From NCBI GenBank assembly GCA_021787665.1, contig JAJYLN010000002.1, positions 124,001 through 188,000 of the forward strand: a DNA stretch of 64,000 bases, given 5' to 3'. Within the stretch, counting starts at the first letter, position 1, and every line of letters starts with the position of its first letter. Origin of the DNA: a bacterium (GTDB taxonomy: Bacteria > JAMCPX01). Shown piece by piece: positions 29,723-36,655 of this stretch. The notes under the pieces were generated by a model. The model was given only the letters and a program-made list of their open reading frames with translations, had not been told where the DNA came from and did not search any database. The position numbers and the translations under genes are program-made.

Positions 29723-31543
29723 ATGAGTTACAACGGCGAATTCAATGCATACGACCCGGAAGACTTAAAGACCAGGAGGACATACAGGATCCTGTTCATC
29801 ATGATGGCAGCCCTCATCTCCATTATTGTCATCAGGCTCTGGTACCTGCAGATATACATGGGCACCCAACTCGAATATTATTCACAGAACAACCATCTCA
29901 GGAGAATAGACATCATTGCGCCGCGCGGCGATATATACGACAGAAACGGTGTGCTGCTCGCAAGCAACAATGTGAGCTATTCCCTCTATATAACGCCACC
30001 CCAGTTCAAGGACCGGGAGACAAAAAGGCTCTCCGACATAACGGGCATGTCCGTGACAGACATCAGCTCACGGCTGTCCACGTGGGACGGGTTTTCCTAT
30101 ACACCCATCCTCGTGGATCCGTACCTTTCATGGGAGCAGGTCTCGGAGGTGCTCGCCAATAAGCCGTTCCTCCCCGGCATATCCGTTCAGTGGCAGACCA
30201 GGAGATACTATGTCAACGGAAAGGACATGTCGCATGTGCTGGGTTACGTGCGGGAGATAAGCGGCGGGGAGCTCGCTTCGATCGACGGGAAACGCCCGGG
30301 GCGGTACGTGAGCGGTGACTTCATAGGCAAGTACGGCATAGAGAGGGCTTACGAGGACGAACTGCGGGGCCGCGACGGTGCGATCGTGAAGCTCGTGGAT
30401 GCATCAGGAAGGGAGATAAGGACGTACACCTCGATAAACCCGGTACAGGGCGAATCGATATCGCTGACGATAGACGCCGGTCTCCAGAGCTATACAGCTA
30501 GCCTCATGAAAGACTATGTCGGCTGCGCTATCGCGATGGACCCGTCTACCGGGGCCGTGCTTGCCATGGTGAGCGTGCCGTCCTTCGATATCAATGACTT
30601 CTCGTCCTATCTAACGCCGGACCAATGGATGAAGGTCGCCAGTAATCCGGACCATCCCATGGAGAACAAGTGTATCCAGGGTACGTTCGCACCAGGTTCG
30701 ACGTACAAACCGGTCCTGGCGATAGCGGGCCTGAACGAGCACGTCATCACGCCGGAGAAGACGATACACGACCCCGGGTTCTTCGTCCTCGGAAATAGGA
30801 TATACCATGACTGGAAGAAGGGTGGGCACGGGACGGTCGATATGCACAAGGCCATCGTACAGTCGTGCGATACCTATTTCTACAGGCTCGGTACGCTGCT
30901 CGGCGTCGATACGATAGCGAAGTATGCCAACCTGCTCGGTTTTGGGAAACTCACGGGAATCGATCTGCCGTCCGAGAAGCCGGGGCTTGTACCGACTTCT
31001 GCATGGAAAGAACAAACCTTCCACGAGCAATGGTACCCCGGAGATACCCCGTCCATCTCGATAGGGCAGGGGTACGACCTTGTCACTCCCCTCCAACTGC
31101 TCGTCGCATATTCCGCGATAGCAAACGGTGGAAGCATTATGAGGCCGCACGTCGTGCTCTACCCGACGGCGACGACCGGTGACTACACGGTATCAAGATT
31201 GGGGATAAGCAAGAAGATACTCGATGTCGTACGGGCGGGCTTGCTCGGTGTCGTGAACGAGCCCGGTGGTACGGCCCCCGGGGCGAGGATCAAGGGCATT
31301 CTGGTTGCCGGAAAGACAGGCACCGCACAGGTCATCAGGGAAAGCAAATTTAAAGACACCCCGGAGTCCATGATCCCGGTAAAGTACAGGGACAATGCGT
31401 GGTTCGTCGCCTTCGCCCCCTACAGCGCGCCGCGAATCGCTGTCGTCGTCCTCGTCGAGCACGGCGGGCACGGAGGCTTTGCAAGCTCGCCCATAGCGAG
31501 AAACATGATAGACTACTACCTCAGGGGAGTCAGGCCGCAATGA
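29723..31543 (+). CDS. mrdA: Penicillin-binding protein 2 (elongasome transpeptidase)
   Basis: A 606-residue class B PBP. One transmembrane helix (about 22-43) is followed by the non-penicillin-binding domain with RGDIYDRNG (68-76). The transpeptidase domain has the active-site Ser326 in GSTYKP, the SCD variant of the SxN motif near 388 and KTGTA near 530. It cross-links lateral-wall peptidoglycan with RodA. The ATG at 29723 gives a normal N-terminus; earlier in-frame starts lie inside mreD. The stop overlaps rodA by four bases. Confidence 0.96.
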   Translation: MSYNGEFNAYDPEDLKTRRTYRILFIMMAALISIIVIRLWYLQIYMGTQLEYYSQNNHLRRIDIIAPRGDIYDRNGVLLASNNVSYSLYITPPQFKDRETKRLSDITGMSVTDISSRLSTWDGFSYTPILVDPYLSWEQVSEVLANKPFLPGISVQWQTRRYYVNGKDMSHVLGYVREISGGELASIDGKRPGRYVSGDFIGKYGIERAYEDELRGRDGAIVKLVDASGREIRTYTSINPVQGESISLTIDAGLQSYTASLMKDYVGCAIAMDPSTGAVLAMVSVPSFDINDFSSYLTPDQWMKVASNPDHPMENKCIQGTFAPGSTYKPVLAIAGLNEHVITPEKTIHDPGFFVLGNRIYHDWKKGGHGTVDMHKAIVQSCDTYFYRLGTLLGVDTIAKYANLLGFGKLTGIDLPSEKPGLVPTSAWKEQTFHEQWYPGDTPSISIGQGYDLVTPLQLLVAYSAIANGGSIMRPHVVLYPTATTGDYTVSRLGISKKILDVVRAGLLGVVNEPGGTAPGARIKGILVAGKTGTAQVIRESKFKDTPESMIPVKYRDNAWFVAFAPYSAPRIAVVVLVEHGGHGGFASSPIARNMIDYYLRGVRPQ

Positions 31544-32637
31544 ACAGAAAGACGTCACTTCTCGATTACAACCTCCTCGTGCCGTTTGGTCTCCTGATGA
31601 TCGTCTCAGTCATGAATCTCTACAGCGCCACCAAAGGAATACACGGGGTATCGGATGCTTTCTACAGACAGTTAATCTGGTTCGGTTTGGGTATACCCGT
31701 GATGTTCTTCTTCGCGTATGTTGACTACCGGATGCTGAAGAAGCTCTCGTTCGCCTTCTATGTCCTGACGCTGGTGCTCGTCGTCCTAACGGTGATCAGG
31801 GGCAGATCTGCGTATGGCGCGCAGCGTTGGTTTTCACTCGGAATATTCTCGTTCCAGCCATCGGAGCTCGCGAAGTTTTCGATACTGCTCATACTGGCGA
31901 ACTACTTCGATGATCACTGGCTCGAGCACGGCTTCGGGCTGAGACAGCTTCTGGTACCGCTGACGTATATCCTGATCCCGTTCGTCCTGATCCTGAAGCA
32001 GCCGGACCTCGGCACAGCGATCATCGTCGCGCTTATCGGTATCTCGATAATCCTCTTCTCAAAGATAAAGATAAGGACGTTCTTTCTCCTGCTCACCGCG
32101 CTCATCGTCATAATGCCTGTAGGGTGGCACTTCATGAAGGGCTACCAGAAGACGAGGCTGCTCGCCTTCGTCGATCCGTACAAGGACCCCCTTGGCTCCG
32201 GTTACCACCTGCTCCAGTCGAGGATAGCTATCGGGTCCGGCAGACTTACCGGCGTCGGCTACCTGAAAGGTACCCAGAGCCATCTGAATTTTCTGCCTGA
32301 GAGCCACACGGACTTCATCTTTTCCGTGCTAGCGGAGGAGTGGGGCTTCATAGGCTCGATGGTCGTCATCGCCTTATTCACCTTCATTTTTATCGAAGGC
32401 TTTACCATAGCGAGGTATGCAAAGGACAGGTTCGGTGTCATACTCGCGTTCGGTATTACCGCGTCCCTGACCCTGCAGTTTTTTATAAACATCGGTATGA
32501 GTACCGGGATACTGCCTGTCGTTGGTATAACCCTGCCTTTTATGAGCTACGGGGGGACGTCGTTGTTGCTATTCATGGCCGAATTCGGGATACTGCTCAG
32601 TATCCACGCACGGAGATCGAGGTTCGAGGAGGTATAA
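31540..32637 (+). CDS. rodA: Rod shape-determining peptidoglycan glycosyltransferase RodA
   Basis: A 365-residue SEDS-family polymerase with about ten transmembrane helices. The family motifs QRWFSLG near 92, QPSELAKFS just after it and the C-terminal FMSYGGTS near 335 are present. It makes glycan strands from lipid II in complex with PBP2. It begins in the mrdA stop (ATGA). Confidence 0.96.
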   Translation: MNRKTSLLDYNLLVPFGLLMIVSVMNLYSATKGIHGVSDAFYRQLIWFGLGIPVMFFFAYVDYRMLKKLSFAFYVLTLVLVVLTVIRGRSAYGAQRWFSLGIFSFQPSELAKFSILLILANYFDDHWLEHGFGLRQLLVPLTYILIPFVLILKQPDLGTAIIVALIGISIILFSKIKIRTFFLLLTALIVIMPVGWHFMKGYQKTRLLAFVDPYKDPLGSGYHLLQSRIAIGSGRLTGVGYLKGTQSHLNFLPESHTDFIFSVLAEEWGFIGSMVVIALFTFIFIEGFTIARYAKDRFGVILAFGITASLTLQFFINIGMSTGILPVVGITLPFMSYGGTSLLLFMAEFGILLSIHARRSRFEEV

Positions 32638-32638
32638 G

Positions 32639-34093
32639 ATGAGAAACAAAACCATCGTTGAAGAGAAAGCCATCTTTGAGTACGGTGTTGGCAGGGGAGC
32701 TGTGCAGCATACCACTGTCGGAGACATCGATGATACGTATTTGCGGCACGACATAGAAGGCATGACCGATCCAGGCGAGCCTGAGGTCGTGCGGCATTTC
32801 ACGAGGCTATCTACTATGAACCACAGCCTCGATGTCGGCATGTACCCCCTTGGCTCATGCACGATGAAGTACAATCCCAAGGTCATGGAGAGCGCGGCCG
32901 GGGAAAAGAGCTTCTCCTCGGTACATCCCGCAGCACCCCAGTCCATGACCCAGGGCGTCCTCGAGCTCATGTATGGTGTTGAGCAGTACCTCAAGACAAT
33001 GACCGGGATGCACAGCTTCTCCCTCCAGCCGGCAGCGGGCGCTCACGGAGAGCTTGCGGGCATGCTCATCGCTGCAAAGTACCACAGGGCGAACAAGACG
33101 GGCAGACACACGATACTTGTCCCGGACACAGCGCATGGCACCAATCCGGCGAGCGCTGCGATGGCCGGGTTCAGGGTCGTGAATATACCGTCGGGCCGTC
33201 ATGGTATGATAGAGGCCGACACACTGAAAAAGATCATCGACGGCGAAACGGCAGGCATCATGCTCACGGTACCGAACACGCTCGGTATCTTCGAAGAGCA
33301 GATCGTCGCTATCGCCGGGCTCGTGCACGACGCCGGGGGAGTCGTCTATGTGGACGGGGCCAACTTCAATGCCCTGCTCGGTAAGGCGAGGTACGGGGAT
33401 ATGGGGGTGGACATTGTCCATCTGAACCTCCATAAGACATTCGCCACGCCGCACGGGACCGGCGGGCCAGGCGCCGGAGCAATCGGCGTGTCGTCTGCGC
33501 TGAGGGAATTTCTGCCCGTCCCGGTCGTTGAAAAGCGGGGACATAAGATCGTCATGAACTATGGCCTGAAGAACACGATAGGGAGGATGACAGGCTTTTA
33601 CGGCAACATCGGAATTCTTATACGAGCGTACACCTACATGCGTATGCTCGGCGTACGGGGAGCAGGGCAGGTCGCAGCGATTGCGACACTGAACGCGAAC
33701 TACCTTCGGTCGCTCCTCAAAGACCGCTACAACCTGCCGTACGCCACCCCCACTCTACACGAGGTCGTGTTCGACGACACGCTGCAGAACGCCTTCGGCG
33801 TAAAGACCATCGATATCGCTAAGCGTCTGATCGACTACGGTTTCCACCCGCCCACCATCTATTTCCCGCTCATTGTCCACGGGGCGATCATGATCGAGCC
33901 CACAGAGACCGAGTCGAAGGATGAGATAGACAGGTTCGTTGCTGCTATGAGAGCAATTGCGGACGAGGCACAAAGTATGCCGCAGACCGTCATCGGTGCG
34001 CCGCAGTCGGCACCAGTCGCGAGGGTCAACGAAGTAAAGGCCGCCCGCGAACCCGTGCTGGTCTACCGTCCGCAGGAGGGGCCGCGACGATAA
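32639..34093 (+). CDS. gcvPB: Glycine dehydrogenase (decarboxylating), subunit 2
   Basis: A 484-residue PLP-dependent C-terminal half of the split P-protein of the glycine cleavage system. The PLP lysine lies in LNLHKTFATPHG near residue 270, and DTAHGTNPASA near 165 is conserved. It decarboxylates glycine and passes the aminomethyl group to GcvH. It starts one base after rodA, so it shares the cell-shape transcript, yet its obligate partner gcvPA and gcvT/gcvH are not in the window. The C-terminal 25 residues (rich in Ala, Val, Pro) extend past the usual end. Confidence 0.94.
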   Translation: MRNKTIVEEKAIFEYGVGRGAVQHTTVGDIDDTYLRHDIEGMTDPGEPEVVRHFTRLSTMNHSLDVGMYPLGSCTMKYNPKVMESAAGEKSFSSVHPAAPQSMTQGVLELMYGVEQYLKTMTGMHSFSLQPAAGAHGELAGMLIAAKYHRANKTGRHTILVPDTAHGTNPASAAMAGFRVVNIPSGRHGMIEADTLKKIIDGETAGIMLTVPNTLGIFEEQIVAIAGLVHDAGGVVYVDGANFNALLGKARYGDMGVDIVHLNLHKTFATPHGTGGPGAGAIGVSSALREFLPVPVVEKRGHKIVMNYGLKNTIGRMTGFYGNIGILIRAYTYMRMLGVRGAGQVAAIATLNANYLRSLLKDRYNLPYATPTLHEVVFDDTLQNAFGVKTIDIAKRLIDYGFHPPTIYFPLIVHGAIMIEPTETESKDEIDRFVAAMRAIADEAQSMPQTVIGAPQSAPVARVNEVKAAREPVLVYRPQEGPRR

Positions 34094-34360
34094 GTAGAGC
34101 GGCATATTCTATGCAATCGTTCCAGATGTTATGAATAGAAATCCAATGTCCTTCATCGCTGCCTCGTGTCACAAGCGAATACATCCGCTCGGAAAGATAA
34201 TCGGTAGTAGTAAAGGACTGGCTCTGTAGCCATGAAACGGCATTGCTGTAGAGCGCCGTGTTCGTCTGACTCAAAGCCTGCAAGGGTGAAACCGTAAATT
34301 TCTGTTCAAATGCCCCCGTCTGGTCCAAGGCGGTCCTTAGCGTACGATTTTTTCCGAATT
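34094..34360 (-). other. Unassigned coding-like remnant on the minus strand
   Basis: The 279 bases between gcvPB and the small partner gene at 34373 are AT-richer than the core. A minus-strand frame is open across them and reads plausibly as the tail of a protein (FTVSPLQALSQTNTALYSN, then GHWISIHNIWNDCIEYAAL), but has no good start and runs into the back of gcvPB. It may be a decayed gene fragment. I do not recognise the family and no other feature is visible here. Confidence 0.25.
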
Positions 34361-34372
34361 CTGCGACTACCC

Positions 34373-34582
34373 TTACTTATGCGCCTTCGATTTCTTCCTT
34401 AATTGCATGGCTGCATGACTGAGTTCCACAACCGATTTATTAGCCCAAAGGGTTCTTTGCCATTGAGTGTAATCAAACGGCTCTCTTATCAATAACGCAA
34501 TAAATCTTTCGGCCTCGACTTCTCCCAATGTATTGATAAGAGCCTCTATACCTTTGATTTTTATTTCTGTGTCAGTAATCAT
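34373..34582 (-). CDS. Small helical protein, putative antitoxin partner of the PIN protein
   Basis: A 69-residue protein, mostly helical, with an acidic N-terminal half (GIEALINTLGEVEAERFIAL) and a lysine-rich C-terminus. It overlaps the PIN-domain gene by four bases (ATGA) and is second in the operon. Position and size suggest an antitoxin, but no DNA-binding fold is obvious. Its AT-rich codons differ from those of the flanking genes. Confidence 0.6.
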   Translation of the reverse strand: MITDTEIKIKGIEALINTLGEVEAERFIALLIREPFDYTQWQRTLWANKSVVELSHAAMQLRKKSKAHK

Positions 34583-35013
34583 TTGGCTGTCTCCTTTATA
34601 AAGGATATCGGATCGATAACCTTTATTTTCATGATACCTAATGCTTTTTTAATCAAGTCATCGTCTGTTGTTATAAAATAGGTGCATCTCATGGCTATTG
34701 CACAAGCAAGATGAATCGAATCTTTGCTCTGGATACCTATGAGATGGAATCTTTTTGCTTTCTCAAGTATTTCTTTTGTCTCACCTGTATCTACCATGGC
34801 ATGTTTTTTCCACTCTCTAATGGCAAGTCTTCTTTGATCAAATGGATTCGCTTCATTTTCAAAATCCAGCATGTACGACCATGTGAGTTCGAGGTTTCTT
34901 TGAGAAATCTGCCGTTGAATATCTAATTTGGCTTCAGTCTCAAGTTTAATGCGGAGTTGTTTCTGGTCATCAAAAGGTCGATTAAAACAGCTATTATCAA
35001 GGTATATTCTCAT
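34579..35013 (-). CDS. PIN-domain protein, putative toxin (VapC-like ribonuclease)
   Basis: A 144-residue PIN-like nuclease domain. Acidic residues expected to bind Mg lie in IYLDNSCF (N-terminal Asp), DFENEANP (Glu near 50), KDSIHLACA (Asp near 98) and TTDDDL (near 116). Such proteins cleave RNA. The chosen ATG at 35013 lies eight bases after a good -10 box; a TTG at 35022 is the alternative. The gene precedes its small partner, the reverse of the usual antitoxin-first order. AT-rich composition suggests recent acquisition. Confidence 0.8.
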   Translation of the reverse strand: MRIYLDNSCFNRPFDDQKQLRIKLETEAKLDIQRQISQRNLELTWSYMLDFENEANPFDQRRLAIREWKKHAMVDTGETKEILEKAKRFHLIGIQSKDSIHLACAIAMRCTYFITTDDDLIKKALGIMKIKVIDPISFIKETAK

Positions 35014-35021
35014 TGAATCCA

Positions 35022-35050
35022 ATTAAAATATTAAATTACTAACTTGTCAA
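35022..35050 (-). promoter_or_regulatory. Strong sigma-70-type promoter of the PIN pair
   Basis: On the minus strand TTGACA (35045-35050), a 17-base spacer and TTTAAT (35022-35027). The ATG at 35013 is eight bases further on with no Shine-Dalgarno, so the mRNA would have almost no leader. Confidence 0.6.
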
Positions 35051-35207
35051 ATGTCGTATCGAATAACTCTTATGTGTGGCAGGCCTACGGATGCAAAAGA
35101 TGGTCTGTCCGGACAAATCGACTTCCGTAGTTCGATTCTGCGGGTTGATCCTTTGGTGATTGATGGTATATTTGGCCTTTTTCTTCCCCTGCCTGATAAT
35201 CCGCTGT

Positions 35208-35485
35208 TTATACGGGTCTGTTGTCGGGGGCCATTTTTTGCATGCCGAGGCCCGGGTAAACTTGGCCGTTGTCCTTGAGCTCGTGGATGTCCGCTTCGCG
35301 AGCTGGGGCCAGTATATATGGAACATGAACCCCAGCTTGAAGTTTACGCTCTGTGCGCCGTTACCACCGAATCTGTCAAAGAGGGGGGCATAGTTTACCT
35401 GCACGAACAGGCGGGTCCTCGACGTTCTGAAGAACAAGACGACTCCTCCTACGGACATGCCGAAATCGGTGTAGTTGACGTCTAA
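35208..35485 (-). pseudogene. Decayed outer-membrane beta-barrel-like gene fragment with a frameshift
   Basis: A minus-strand frame opening after TGA 35486-35488 reads like the end of a beta-barrel protein (LFVQVNYAPLFDRFGG, then NFKLGFMFHIYW). It then degenerates, while a neighbouring frame from about 35312 continues sensibly (ADIHELKDNGQVYPGLG) to TAA 35208-35210. This points to a frameshift between two once-joined parts. No start or signal peptide remains. Bases 35051-35207 contain nothing else I can support. Confidence 0.45.
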
Positions 35486-35504
35486 TCACAATTCCACCTC
35501 ATTG

Positions 35505-35523
35505 TTCCCTGTCTGACAGGGAA
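35505..35523. other. Perfect 8-bp hairpin
   Basis: TTCCCTGT and ACAGGGAA pair around a three-base loop, between the decayed beta-barrel fragment and the ABC ATPase gene. There is no U-tract. It may be the relic of a terminator or a binding site. Confidence 0.3.
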
Positions 35524-35560
35524 ACCTGCTATGTAGCAAGCGACATTGAAAAAGGAAGGC

Positions 35561-35589
35561 TTGCCTGAGGACGGGCCGGATGATATGCT
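35561..35589 (+). promoter_or_regulatory. Candidate promoter of the LolD-like ATPase gene
   Basis: TTGCCT (35561-35566), 17 bases, TATGCT (35584-35589). The -10 box overlaps the first in-frame ATG at 35580, which argues that translation starts further downstream. Confidence 0.35.
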
Positions 35590-35627
35590 TTATGAATGAA
35601 CTATTTTCAGAGGACGATGGAAAGGGT

Positions 35628-36287
35628 ATGGACGGAGCATTGGTATCGCTGAGGGGGATCAGCAGGTTTTACGAGGGCGGCAGCATCCATGCGCTGGAGG
35701 GCATAGACCTCGATATAGCTGACGGCGATTTCATCGCTGTGACCGGCCCCTCGGGCTCCGGCAAGTCGACGCTGTTGAGCATTATCGGTGGCCTTGAGCT
35801 GCCGACGAGCGGTACCATGCTGGTGGACCGGGAGCCCCTGTCCTCGGGGCGGATAGACACGTATCGGCAAAAATTTATCGGGTTTGTATTTCAGGCATTC
35901 TACCTGATACCGACGCTCACGGCGCTCGAGAATGTACAGCTCCCCATGTTTGGCGTCGTACGGAGCAGAAAACAGCGTGCCGACAAGGCGCTGGCACTGC
36001 TCGATACCGTAGGGCTATCGCACCGGCGTCATCACCTGCCGCAGAACATGTCCGGAGGGGAGAGGCAGAGGGTAGCCATCGCAAGGAGCCTTGCCAATGA
36101 CCCTTCCCTGATACTCGCAGACGAGCCGACCGGCAACCTCGATTCTGCATCGTCTACAGCGGTGCTCGATACCCTGGAAAGGATAAACTCGAGCAACCGT
36201 ACGGCGATCGTCCTCGTTACCCATGAGGCTTCCATCGCACAGCATGCGCACAAGATCGTGAAGATGAAAGACGGGAAACTGCAATAG
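35628..36287 (+). CDS. ABC transporter ATPase, LolD/MacB type
   Basis: A 219-residue nucleotide-binding subunit: Walker A GPSGSGKST near 40, Q-loop FVFQAF near 88, signature MSGGERQRVAIARS near 140, Walker B LILADEPTGNLDS near 160, switch His in VTHE near 195. It belongs to the LolD/MacB/FtsE group that works with FtsX-like permeases in lipoprotein release or export. No permease is adjacent, so it is orphaned here. Upstream ATGs at 35580 and 35592 would add 16 or 12 residues but overlap a likely promoter; 35628 follows AAAGGG. Confidence 0.88.
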   Translation: MDGALVSLRGISRFYEGGSIHALEGIDLDIADGDFIAVTGPSGSGKSTLLSIIGGLELPTSGTMLVDREPLSSGRIDTYRQKFIGFVFQAFYLIPTLTALENVQLPMFGVVRSRKQRADKALALLDTVGLSHRRHHLPQNMSGGERQRVAIARSLANDPSLILADEPTGNLDSASSTAVLDTLERINSSNRTAIVLVTHEASIAQHAHKIVKMKDGKLQ

Positions 36288-36391
36288 AGGCGACGACCGA
36301 GATTGAAAATATGTTTTACCGCAGCAAAAATGGAGCTTCCCCTCCCATCGTTGTATTATAATGGACTAAGAAATAAATAGGATTGTCAGGA

Positions 36392-36407
36392 TGGTATAGT
36401 AATTGCA
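36392..36407 (+). promoter_or_regulatory. Candidate sigma-54 promoter upstream of the second oxidoreductase operon
   Basis: TGG (36392-36394) and TTGCA (36403-36407) fit the -24/-12 consensus, with exactly ten bases between the GG and GC pairs. Initiation would fall near 36418, before a 32-codon ORF and the GltD-like gene. The 36288-36461 stretch is otherwise gene-free; a TATAAT at 36357-36362 lacks a good -35 box. Confidence 0.45.
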
Positions 36408-36461
36408 GGATATACATCATGCAGGGTGTTAACATTTATAGACGGTGCCGAGGGAGAAATC

Positions 36462-36560
36462 ATGCCAAGTACTACCAAACGACGTGTTACGTTTATTTGC
36501 GGGGTCAATCAGGAGAAGCACGCCGGGGAGGCCGTCCTCGAAGGGGTATTCCGTTACTAA
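36462..36560 (+). CDS. Possible 32-residue leader or truncated gene
   Basis: ATG 36462 follows GAGGGAG with good spacing, giving a 32-residue peptide that ends at TAA 36558-36560. Its middle (FICGVNQEKHAGEAVLEG) faintly recalls the start of carboxypeptidase/aspartoacylase-like proteins, which have GxHGxE at this point; the zinc ligands are not conserved. It could be a truncated gene or a leader peptide of the operon downstream. Bases 36561-36655 contain nothing else I can see. Confidence 0.3.
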   Translation: MPSTTKRRVTFICGVNQEKHAGEAVLEGVFRY

Positions 36561-36655
36561 CTTGACTATCGGCATCATGCTTGCTTTCGAACAGTCGGAA
36601 TGATACATTCACTAGTACATGTACGTTATGCGAAAAAATGGGGTGGTAGGATACT

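Noticed and set aside
35109-35118. TGTCCGGACA palindrome
   Set aside because: A single 10-bp palindrome in a decayed region; expected by chance and not near a gene start.
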